Below are positions 23,966-34,502 of a stretch of DNA of 64,000 nucleotides, piece by piece (within the stretch, counting starts at the first letter, position 1; every line of letters begins with the position of its first letter). The DNA is taken from NCBI GenBank assembly GCA_036971475.1, contig JBAIZL010000002.1, positions 350,039,082 to 350,103,081 of the forward strand, in the 5' to 3' direction. This stretch comes from Prosapia bicincta. Taxonomy: Eukaryota > Arthropoda > Insecta > Hemiptera > Cercopidae. Made by a program: the position numbers and the translations under genes. A model generated the notes under the pieces. That model did no database searches and had not been told where the DNA came from. It was given only the letters and a program-made list of their open reading frames with translations.

Positions 23966-24663
23966 TCTTTTGAATAGGTCCTATGTTTAAACATGTCCAC
24001 ATGAGTGACGTACATATTTCCAACCGCACGCATTATCTTGTCCTTGTTAAAAGGCTTACCTCACTCAATTTCTTATCTATCAGCTCTGCTAATAGAGTAA
24101 ACTATAACAAACCCTCTCTGAAAGCAATCTTTACAATTATCTACGCTTGTCTATTTGTAAGGAATTCGTATTATTCAAAGTATATGTTTCTCACTCATGC
24201 TAATGTTAATCGGCTAATATATTTATAAATATTTTCTGCTAAATATTTAACATATAGTATGTTAAAAGAAGTCACCTATGATTTCACTGCTTGTAAATTG
24301 CAAACTTATATTTATTAATGCTTGTTGTTTTCAAGCAGATCATCCAGTTACATGCTGTCCAATGTATTTGTAACTATTTCTTTTTAAATTATTCACATTT
24401 ATTATAATTTGTATTGAACGTTTTACTTATTGCAATTATTTTACCATGCAGATGTTATAGCTTGTTATTGTAACATTGAATAAGAGACATATGTTTACTT
24501 CAACTGTCTACATCCGTTCATAAGTTCAAACATTCAATATTTACATTTCTTTGTGAGAAACTCGTTTATGCTTTTTCTATCGTTCTTGCTATTAGTATAG
24601 CATATTTTGTTAGTGTATTTAAAGAGCCTTATTGTTATTGTAGATATAATTCAATTCTACAAA

Positions 24664-26019
24664 ATGGCCAAATCACTAAGGGTAATCACTGCTAAGAAGG
24701 AAGCTCTATTTTCCCAGATCCAATCTATTTATGATCTCACGCAAAAGATTTCTGATAAAGCGATCATGCAGGAATTAATGATCCGAGCTCCATCTGTTGC
24801 TAGCATTAAACAAGAAGGTTTAGACACATTGGACTTATTCAATGAACTCTCGTTGCAAAAAGATAACGATATTATTCCCAATTTTTCAACTTCGGCTGTG
24901 GTTAATGATCTTGTTTCTCGCATAAATTACACTGTTGCTTCAATAGAAGCGAAACAAGCCGCTAGGTAAAAAACCGAAGCTAGCTCTTCACTCTCGTCGC
25001 AAATCCCACTGCGACTTCAAAATTGGAACTCAAACATTTCACGGGTGTTCCATTTGAATGGATTTCGTTCAAAAATCTCATTGACTCTACCATACATAAA
25101 AATTTATCTCTCAATGCTACCAACGTCACCAAACTACAGTATTTGCTCAGTGTACTCTCAGGTGAACTATTAAAATTAATTAATTAACGCTTTACCTATT
25201 TCGGAAGTTAATTATCAAGTCGTGTATGGCCTTCTAATGGAGAGATATCATTCTCCAAGACGAATAATGTCAACTCATCTCAATAGAATTCTCGACCTGC
25301 CGAATATCAATTACACTTCTATCCAAATGCGTAACTTCGTTACAAGTTACACAGAGAACACCCATGCCTTGAAGGGGCTACAAATTGATATCACGAGCAA
25401 CAATTTCTTATTGTCAGCGATGATTTTACGCAAGCTGGATTATACTATATTGAAGAAGCTTGAACAATCACGGGATAAAACGTCGACCCTGGCAACACCT
25501 GCGGAAATTATCAAATTCCTCTCACGAAAATGTAGTGAACTTGAACACGCGACACTACATTCCTCTTCAACTCTCAACCCTAACTCATTACCTTCAAACT
25601 CACCTCAAATTTCAAAGGGAAACAGTTTATTTATAAGACTTAGGTTAATCGAAAGGGGACTTCCCTGGTGACTTGTAACTCTGTCAATGACACAGCGTCT
25701 GAAACAAAGCATACTTTATGTTTTCTGTGTAAAGGAACAGACCATAAAATCTATTCATGCCTTAAGTTTAGGGCCAAATGTCCAACAGAGCGTTTAAGGA
25801 TCGCGAAGTCGTATAGTAGATGTATTTCATGTTTGGGCGCTCACAGTATAAAGTATTGTAAATCCAAATCGACTTGTTTTCAATGTAAAAGGAAACATAA
25901 CATTCTTCTCCATTTCCACTACGATCATTTGCCTCAGCATACACCATTAAAGTCCTCTCTTACCCAGGACCAAGGTGTAACAGAAGTTGTTCAGTCACCT
26001 ATTAGTATGACTTCTCAGG
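24664..26019 (+). pseudogene. gag: BEL-2 gag (broken)
   Basis: Starts at ATG 24664 (MAKSLRVITAKK), clearly homologous to BEL-1 Gag (MAKSL, then a basic helical region). A TAA at 24967-24969 is followed by frame changes near 25010 and 25180. The frame 25222-25671 carries the middle part, and 25668-26063 carries two intact Cys/His motifs (CFLCKGTDHKIYSC and CISCLGAHSIKYC...CFQCKRKHNILLH). The coding stops being element-derived at 26019, where the non-LTR insertion begins. Confidence 0.85.
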
Positions 26020-26207
26020 AAAAGAGAGTAAAGCAGGCTGTTCGCTTCATGAGCAACAGTTAATAATGTCCTGAACTTGGGGTGTGCTTCAAGGTCAGTG
26101 ACTGAATACCCAATCCAAGGTGGAAGGCATCGTGCAGAAGGATGAATGGCTGCAGGGTATAAAATGCAGTTGCACACGATCCCCTTGAGGAACCAGACAA
26201 AACCTCA

Positions 26208-26507
26208 TTGTATGTTGTCTTGCCAGGGCAGTGGGAGCTCTGCTCTGGTCGACCGTTATTTCCCCCATACTCGTGGGACGTAATGGACCAAGTAGGTAAA
26301 AGAATTGATTTCGAGACTGCACAGACAGTGGGAGCCAATGAGAAGGCAAACTGTGAGTCTGTAGCAGATGTGTCAACGGCAACCATCACTGGGGGTGCGG
26401 GGGAGGCTGTCAAGCTGCCGACTGCAGAAACCGGTGAAGTGGCTGTAGAGTTGAGCACGCTGTCTGGTACTGGGGCTGCTCTGCGGACCCAGGCGACTGC
26501 AAATTAA
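26208..26507 (+). CDS. Short upstream ORF of the non-LTR element (possible ORF1 remnant)
   Basis: A 99-codon frame ends in TAA eight bases before the ATG of the endonuclease frame (26516). It is rich in A, T, E and G with no zinc knuckle or coiled coil visible, and I do not recognise it. By position it could be the truncated C-terminal part of ORF1, the RNA-binding protein of such elements. It could equally be a chance frame in 5' UTR. Confidence 0.3.
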   Translation: MYVVLPGQWELCSGRPLFPPYSWDVMDQVGKRIDFETAQTVGANEKANCESVADVSTATITGGAGEAVKLPTAETGEVAVELSTLSGTGAALRTQATAN

Positions 26508-26515
26508 GCAGAACA

Positions 26516-26683
26516 ATGATCAACATCCTCCAAGTGAACCTACAGCATAGCAGGGCGGTGAGTGCTGTCGTGTGTAGGATGCTGGACAGGGGAGAGGTGG
26601 ACTTGGTTCTCATCCAGGAGCCATGGATTTCTGGAAGACGAATATGCGGGCTGGCGACATCTGGAGGTAAGTTGTTGTACGAT
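26516..26683 (+). pseudogene. Endonuclease N-terminus of non-LTR ORF2 (interrupted)
   Basis: Opens INILQVNLQHSRAVSAVV and continues VLIQEPWI, the two N-terminal signatures of apurinic-like endonucleases in I/R1-type elements (the N and E of the active site). The protein sequence is cut after KLLYD, where the foldback element begins. The frame resumes after the matching TACGAT at 34497-34502. Confidence 0.8.
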
Positions 26684-28473
26684 AGTAGGAATGAGGGCAG
26701 TTTGGGACAGCCACCCCTAAACTCGGCCGCTACGTAACCTAGGACTATAGGGGTAGTTTTGGATGATGCTCAAGGTCATCCCGGCCGTGACCCTAGACCA
26801 AGGGGTGGTTTCGACCACGTTCAGAGGGGTAGGGGGTAGTTTTTCGAAAAAAAAAAAAATCGGCCGCTACGTAACCCAGGACTATAGGGGTAGTTTCGGA
26901 TGACGCAGGAGGTCATTGCCTACCGGATCCCAGCCTTAGGGGTGGTTTTGACCACGTTTAGAGGGGTAGGGGGGTAGTTTTTCGAAAAAATTTATTTCCA
27001 ACACACTGACCTAAGCCAGCCAAAACGGATCTAACCTAACCTAACCTAAGTGTTGGGGGTGACCTCGGCTACGTTCAGGACCATCACCGGGGGTACCTCC
27101 GGGAGTGGATTGGGGGTGGGGGGTAGTTTTCGAAAAAATTTTGGAAAAACGTGCCTTGACCGATAAGGTATGTCTAGAGTGTATTATCGCGTCGGTAGGG
27201 GTAGTTTCACCTAGGGGTAGTTTTTGAATAAAATACGAAAATGCCGAAAATCGAACGGTTTGATCGAATGGCTGTATGGGATATGTCTAGAGTCCAATAA
27301 GGAACGCTGCGGGGGTGGATTCACCGAGGGGTAGTCATTAAATAATAAGAAATCGCCAAAAATGATCGGTTGGATCAAATGACCGTATATGGTATGGTTA
27401 AAGTGTATTATGGACCGTTGTGGGGGCGGGTTCACCTGTTTTCAGATAGCCAAAAATAATCGGGGTCCTAGGTAAAATCCACCCGGGCATTAGTTAAAGC
27501 CGCCAAGGTAGAGCCAATATGGAGCACGCACTCGGTTAAAGCCAACCCGAGCCTAGCCACCCAGCAGCTAGGCCTTAGGTAAAGCTAACACGGAGTCGTG
27601 CTCGAGGTAAAGCCAGCCAGGAGCCAGGCCTTAGGTAAAACTAACACGGAGCACGGTCTCGGTTAAAGCCAATCCGAAGCCTTGCCCAAGGTAACCCCTG
27701 GAACCTGGCCATAGGTAAACTCACCCTGGAGCCGTGCTTGAGGTAAGGCCACCCTGCAGCCGGGCCTTAGGTAAAGCTAACATGGAGCACAGCCTCAGGT
27801 AAAGCCAATACGAGGCCACGCCCTAAGTAAAGCCATCCAGGTGTCAGACCATAGGTAAAGTAACCGAGGAGTCGGGCCTGAGGTAAAGCCAGCTAGACCC
27901 TAGGTAAAGCTACCATTGAGGCAGACCATCGGTAAAGCTACCATGGAGTCGGGGCCTAAGTAAAGCTACCATGGAGTTAGACCTTAGGTAAAGCTAACAC
28001 GGAGCAAGGACTCAGGTAAAAGCCATCTCGAAGCCTGCCGATAGGTAAAGTAACCCTGGAATCGGGCATCATGTGGGGGGTGGTTATCAAATAATATATA
28101 AAATTGTCAAAAAATGATCGGTTAGATCAAATGACCAACAACCTACATAGAGTTCAAATAGTCAACAAGTTGAATCAACCAATCACAACGCGGGGGCCCG
28201 GTAGGCCTACGTAAACGGTTAATGTAAGACGAGAAGGCCTATATAACGTGTTAAACCAATATATATGATAGCCCACATAATGTGTTAAACAAATACGCAA
28301 GCCTACATACTATGCTAGGCCGACATACTATGTCTGTAAACCACCGGCCAAAGCCCCTATGACCTGAGCTATTTTCACCTCTTCTATCAAGTTGATCCAG
28401 GCAATCGTATAATATGGGAGGTACTATATGGTACATCAAACAATGCATAACCTATCAAGCCCACGTAAAGGTT
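26684..28473 (+). repeat. Left inverted arm of the foldback element
   Basis: Outermost part: two direct copies of a roughly 137-bp unit starting CGGCCGCTACGTAACC (26724 and 26861), each ending in AGGGGTAG and a TTTTTCGAAAA run. A CCTAA tract follows (27031-27050). Then come three diverged units around GGGTGGATTCACC (about 27190-27440). Next is a field of more than a dozen diverged units of about 40 bp built on AGGTAAAGCYA and ACGGAGC (27455-28075). The innermost 400 bp is unique. The inner edge is where the match to the right arm stops. Confidence 0.85.
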
Positions 28474-28763
28474 AGTGGGTTGAAAATAATTTTTCCTAAA
28501 AACTACCCCTCTAGACGTAGTTGAACCCTCCCCCAAGACTACGATCAAGGTCACATCGACCGCCAGCATCATCCAAAACCACCCCTAACTTTCAAAGGTA
28601 GGTCGTATCTCCATCACGGGCATCACTGACCTGTGGTTGTAGAAGTTAGGGGTGGTTTTGGATGATGCTGGCGGTCGATGTGACCTTGATCGTAGTCTTG
28701 GGGGAGGGTTCAACCACGTCTAGAGGGGTAGTTTTTAGGAAAAATTATTTTCAACCCACTAAC
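28471..28763. repeat. Internal 120-bp inverted repeat (hairpin) at inner edge of left arm
   Basis: 28471-28590 pairs with 28644-28763 around a 53-bp centre, for example GTTAGTGGGTTGAAAATAAT against its inverse ending CAACCCACTAAC. The paired unit carries the same GGGGTGGTTTTGGATGATGC and AGGGGTAGTTTTT words as the element's outermost repeats, so it is a second, inward-lying copy of the terminal module. Confidence 0.8.
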
Positions 28764-31700
28764 CTAAGCTAGCCAGAGTGCTTCTAACCTAACCTACTGT
28801 TGGGTGTTCAACCACGTCTAGAGGGGTAGTTTTTAGAAAAAATTATTTTCAACCCACTAACCTAGGCTAGCCAGAGTGCTTCTAACCTAACCTACTGTTA
28901 GGTGTGCGATAAAGATGAGGATCATCACGCCATCTGCCATGTACAGAGATATTGTGATGGTTTAGTTAGTGACCCTCGTTTGGCCTGTGTGATTGGCTAT
29001 TCAATCGTAGTGCTATTTACTTAGCTAGTGTGACGAGTTATGTGTTGGTAGCTGTGATAAGTAATGTATTGGTAGCCGTCCACACCTTGCTGTTGTCGTA
29101 GTTCATGAAGTGGTAGGTATTCCTTACGGAGCTATTGTCTTAGCACTGATATGGGTCTTACGTAGGTATTATCTTGGTCACGGATCGATAACTGTTTTTA
29201 CGTAGCTATTGTGGTGTTGGTAGCTGTCTTTACGTGGCTAGTGTAATGGTTCATTATTTAATAGCAATCATTACTGAGTTAGGTTATGCATCTTTAGCTG
29301 TCTTTACATAGCTATTATGATAAGTTATGTATTGGTTGTTATCTTTTCGTAGCTATTTTAATGGGGTAGGCATTGTTAGCTGCCTTTACGCATTTATTGT
29401 CTTTACATAGCTAATATGATAGGGTATGTACTGGATGTTATCTTTTCGTAGCTATTTTAATGGGGTAGGCCCTGTTAGCTGCCTTTACGCAGTTATTGTG
29501 TGACAGGTTATGCATAGCTGTTTTTACATAGGTCTTGTGATAGGTTATACAATATTAACCGTCTGTACGTAGCTATTATGGTAGGGTGAGCAGCGGTAGC
29601 TCTAACGTAACTATTGTGATATAGTATGGATTGGTAGCTGTCGTTACGAAGATATCTCTTAAGGTCTTAAATTGATAAAGGGCGTTACGTAACCACTGTC
29701 TTAGATTATGAGCCGGTAACAGTTTTTACATACCTATTATGGTAGAGTATAATTTGTTAGCTGTTTTACAGAGATGGTGTCTAGCGTCTCGGTTTGATGG
29801 AGAACATACCTGGACAATATGTGTAATGGCCTTGACGGTTTCTGCATAGCTATTTTGGTATGCGTTGATAGCTATAATTATGTCTAAGGCTTAAAGCTTT
29901 TGCCAGTGCCTTCGCTAACCATAACCCATTTGACTTCGGTGTAGATGTTGGTTGATTAGCGTAAGTTTTTCATTTTGATTAGCTGAAACGCTGATCTGGG
30001 CATAGCCGCCATAGCCTATTTGGACTTGGTGTCAATGCTTTTCGTTTGAACTTCGCGTATGTTGGTTGGTTAAACTACGCGTATGACAGTAGTTTAGTTG
30101 AAACGTTGGTTATTTGATCTAGCCTACACAGGCCATAGCCCTTTTGAACTCGGTATCAACATTACAGCCATCTTGTTCTTCACCTGGATGACGTCATATT
30201 CGATCCTAGGTTGTGTATCGGATACTATGTGTTACCTTATATCACGCCACTCATGAGATGCTATGTGTTTGTCAAGCTATACTTCGGGTGCTATATGACG
30301 AACTTTAGCCGAGCTATGCAGCGGATATTATGTATTCATACTTCTCATCGGATACTATATGTTAACCCGTCGTCAGGCTATGGTTTGGATATATTGTGTT
30401 GGCCCTAGTCGTGATTTGCATCGTATACTATGTGATAATGATTAACCGGGCTATGTATCAGGTATTATGTGGTAATTTGTGGGCAACTTGTGGGATAGTG
30501 TGTGATATCAATTAGTTAAACTATACACTGGATATAATGTGTTATACTTTGTAGGCCCATGTCTTCTTAGCATAATATCTATGCAAACTTACACACATAT
30601 ATGTTTAACACATTATGTATTCTATTATGTATTTAGGCTTAACACAGTATGATAGCATGTTGGCTTACCATAGTATTTATCCATTAGCTAAGCTATGCAT
30701 CGGACACTGTGTGTTAACCATAGTCAAACTAACCATTAGTTATTCACTAGCCTAGCTATGCTTTGGATACCATGTGTTAACCGTTAGTCATTCTATACCT
30801 CGGATACTATGTGCTAGCCCTTGTCGGGCTATGCATCGTTTGTCAGGCTATGTATTTGATTCCGGGATTGGTGTCTGTTGTCAGGCTAGGTATCTATTGT
30901 CTAGTTATGTATCTTTTGTCTAGCTATGTAGGCTATGGTCAGGCTAGGTATCTGTTATCAGGCAATTAAGGCTATGATCATGCTAGGTATCTGTTGTCAG
31001 GGTGCTGGTTACTCTTGCATCACCATAGATCTGTGTCTATGGATAACCAGCTTAGCATAGTATGTGGGTTTACATAGATAACACAGAGTGTAGGCTAACT
31101 ATATACATTACCCAAGCCATGCATTGGATACTTTATGTTAATCATTAGCCTAGCTATGCATTGGCTGTGTTAACCATTAGTCAGGCTACACATCAGATAA
31201 TATGTGATATTCCATAGCCAGGCTCAGCATCGGCTATTATGTGCTAACCATTAGCGAGGCTGTGTACCGGATATTATATGTGGGGGCATACTCAAGCTAC
31301 TTATCGGATACTATATGTTAACCCATCGTCGGGCTATGCATCGGATACTATGTGTTAATGATTAGTCTAGCTATGTATCAGGTATTATGTGGGCAAGTTG
31401 TAGTCAGGCTACTGTGTGATAACCATTAGCTAAACTATGCATTGGATATAATTTGTAGGCCGTTGTCGGCTTAGCATAATATGTATGCAGGCTTACACAC
31501 ATGTTTGTTTAACGCAGTATGCAGGCCTAACATAGTATATACGCCTATCTATGATAGCACGGATATTGGCTTGGCGTATTTATGTGGGTTTACACGCATA
31601 TTTGTTTAACAGCGTATATATAGCTATTTAGAGTATATTGCATGCTGGTTTAACATAGTATATAAGCTTATGTAGGATTGCATCCATGCTGGTTAGCATG

Positions 31701-32706
31701 GTATTTATGTAGGTTTACACGCATATCTGTTTATCACAGTATGTAGGCTTAGCATATTATTTATGTAGGTTTACACGCATATTTGTTTAACAGCGTATAT
31801 ATGGCTATTTAGAGTATATTGCATGCTGGTTTTACATAGTATATATGCCTATATTGGTTAGCATTGTATGTATATAGGTTGCGTAACTTTTTTAAATTAT
31901 ATTGTATTATTTGTTGACCGTCATGGGCGTGATAGGTTAGCTATACCATATAGGTTAGCATTGTTAGCTATACCATATAGTACTTCCCGTATTATACAGT
32001 TGCCAGGTTCTACCTGATAGACGATGTAAAACTAGCTCAGATCATATAGGCCTTGGCCAGTGGTTTACCGACATAGTAGGCCCATGTAAGTCGGCTTAGC
32101 ATAGTATGTATGCAGGTTTACATGCATATTTGTTTAATACATTATGTGGACTATCACGTATGTAGGCCTAACATGGTATATACGCCCATGTATGATAGCA
32201 TGCAAGTTGGTTTAGCATCGTTTTAGGATCGTTTTATAACATATATTTATTCACGTTTTGTGATGGGCCTCATTATTAGTGTTTCTCCATATATACCTTT
32301 ATATCTAGATACATTTACAGCTATAGGATATATCCATTGAGGCTATTTGATTATTTACACTGATTTCTGATTATATATATGTAGGCCTTGGTATGCCGAC
32401 AATACACAGTAATTTGATACAGTAATCAAAACATAAACACGTGCCTAGATTCACAACGACTCAGCCTTGCGGGTTTTTATGCCTGCTATAGCGGTCGCCG
32501 GCAGCCGTTGCTGTTTTTAGATAATGCGTTATCGCTGCAGGTCTGTACATGTCTAACACACGGTCAAGCGTATTCCCTGAAACGACAGGGCTTTATTGCT
32601 TTGTTTATTATTTTGTAGCATAGACAAATTTTGACAATCATAACCCTTGCCCCCTCTAGTTATGGAGGGCCTAATACCTGAGTCGCTCGAACGCCGATAC
32701 GTCATA
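28764..32706. repeat. Satellite-like core of the foldback element
   Basis: Successive fields of degenerate tandem repeats. 28778-28915: an about 90-bp unit (GTCTAGAGGGGTAGTTTTTA) in direct repeat. 28930-29880: units of about 40 bp around GTCTTTACGTAGCTATTGTG. 30170-31450: units of about 40 bp around ATGCATCGGATACTATGTG and GTTAACCATTAGTC. 31480-32220: longer units around TTTACACGCATATTTGTTTA. 31923-32195 is a diverged direct copy of the innermost part of the right arm (32715-32945). Only 32230-32706 looks non-repetitive. No coding region is credible. Confidence 0.75.
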
Positions 32707-34496
32707 AACCTTTACGTGGGCTTGATAGGTTATGCATTGTTTGATGTACCATATAGTACCTCCCATATTATACGATTGCCTGGATCAACTTGATAGAAGA
32801 GGTGAAAATAGCTCAGGTCATAGGGGCTTTGGCCGGTGGTTTACAGACATAGTATGTCGGCCTAGCATAGTATGTAGGCTTGCGTATTTGTTTAACACAT
32901 TATGTGGGCTATCATATATATTGGTTTAACACGTTATATAGGCCTTCTCGTCTTACATTAACCGTTTACGTAGGCCTACCGGGCCCCCGCGTTGTGATTG
33001 GTTGATTCAACTTGTTGACTATTTGAACTCTATGTAGGTTGTTGGTCATTTGATCTAACCGATCATTTTTTGACAATTTCATATATTATTTGATAACCAC
33101 CCCCCACATGATGCCCGATTCCAGGGTTACTTTACCTATCGGCAGGCTTCGAGATGGCTTTTACCTGAGTCCTTGCTCCGTGTTAGCTTTACCTAAGGTC
33201 TAACTCCATGGTAGCTTTACTTAGACCCCGACTCCATGGTAGCTTTACCGATGGTCTGCCTCAATGGTAGCTTTACCTAGGGTCTAGCTGGCTTTACCTC
33301 AGGCCCGACTCCTCGGTTACTTTACCTATGGTCTGACACCTGGATGGCTTTACTTAGGGCGTGGCCTCGTATTGGCTTTACCTGAGGCTGTGCTCCATGT
33401 TAGCTTTACCTAAGGCCCGGCTGCAGGGTGGCCTTACCTCAAGCACGGCTCCAGGGTGAGTTTACCTATGGCCAGGTTCCAGGGGTTACCTTGGGCAAGG
33501 CTTCGGATTGGCTTTAACCGAGACCGTGCTCCGTGTTAGTTTTACCTAAGGCCTGGCTCCTGGCTGGCTTTACCTCGAGCACGACTCCGTGTTAGCTTTA
33601 CCTAAGGCCTAGCTGCTGGGTGGCTTGGCTCGGGTTGGCTTTAACCGAGTGCGTGCTCCATATTGGCTCTACCTTGGCGGCTTTAACTAATGCCCGGGTG
33701 GATTTTACCTAGGACCCCGATTATTTTTGGCTATCTGAAAACAGGTGAACCCGCCCCCACAACGGTCCATAATACACTTTAACCATACCATATACGGTCA
33801 TTTGATCCAACCGATCATTTTTGGCGATTTCTTATTATTTAATGACTACCCCTCGGTGAATCCACCCCCGCAGCGTTCCTTATTGGACTCTAGACATATC
33901 CCATACAGCCATTCGATCAAACCGTGCGATTTTCGGCATTTTCGTATTTTATTCAAAAACTACCCCTAGGTGAAACTACCCCTACCGACGCGATAATACA
34001 CTCTAGACATACCCTATCGGTCAAGGCACGTTTTTCCAAAATTTTTTCGAAAACTACCCCCCACCCCCAATCCACCCCCGGAGGTACCCCCGGTGATGGT
34101 CCTGAACGTAGCCGAGGTCACCCCCAACACTTAGGTTAGGTTAGGTTAGATCCGTTTTGGCTGGCTTAGGTCAGTGTGTTGGAAATAAATTTTTTCGAAA
34201 AACTACCCCCCTACCCCTCTAAACGTGGTCAAAACCACCCCTAAGGCTGGGATCCGGTAGGCAATGACCTCCTGCGTCATCCGAAACTACCCCTATAGTC
34301 CGGGGTTACGTAGCGGCCGATTTTTTTTTTTTTCGAAAAACTACCCCCTACCCCTCTGAACGTGGTCGAAACCACCCCTTGGTCTAGGGTCACGGCCGGG
34401 ATGACCTTGAGCATCATCCAAAACTACCCCTATAGTCCTAGGTTACGTAGCGGTCGAGTTTAGGGGTGGCTGTCCCAAAGTGCCCTCATTCCTACT
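32707..34496 (-). repeat. Right inverted arm of the foldback element
   Basis: Reverse complement of 26684-28473 with only scattered differences (for example near 34456, 34478, 34302 and 33080) and equal length. Short frames at 32732-32929 and 33745-33969 are mirrored in the left arm (28251-28448 and 27211-27435) simply because of the inversion. Confidence 0.88.
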
Positions 34497-34502
34497 TACG
34501 AT

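Larger units (their letters stand above)
26678..34502. mobile_element. 7.8-kb foldback-type element with 1,790-bp inverted arms, family unknown
   Basis: Element 26684-34496, flanked by TACGAT on both sides (26678-26683 and 34497-34502). Termini are AGTAGGAATGAGGGCA on the left and its inverse on the right. The left arm (26684-28473) and right arm (32707-34496) are each 1,790 bp and about 99% identical in inverted orientation by eye. The interior (4.2 kb) consists mostly of degenerate tandem repeats. No frame above 75 codons has any motif. A 6-bp duplication with 5'-AG termini recalls Maverick/Polinton elements, but no polymerase, integrase or capsid gene is present. A non-autonomous relative or a distinct foldback class are both possible. 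Confidence 0.85.

Noticed and set aside
26208..26507. Upstream 99-codon frame as a genuine novel gene
   Set aside because: It lies within the non-LTR element just before its endonuclease; kept only as a possible ORF1 remnant.
27455..28075. Regularly spaced GGTAAAG units as a CRISPR-like array
   Set aside because: Units are diverged, spacers are not unique, and the field is mirrored in the other arm; it is a degenerate tandem repeat in a eukaryotic element.
30211..30408. 65-codon frame in the foldback core
   Set aside because: Lies across degenerate tandem repeats; its codons simply translate the repeat word GGATACTATGTG.
33745..34139. Frames in the right arm (and mirror frames in the left arm)
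   Set aside because: Conserved only because the two arms are near-identical; proline-rich repeat translation, no family resemblance.
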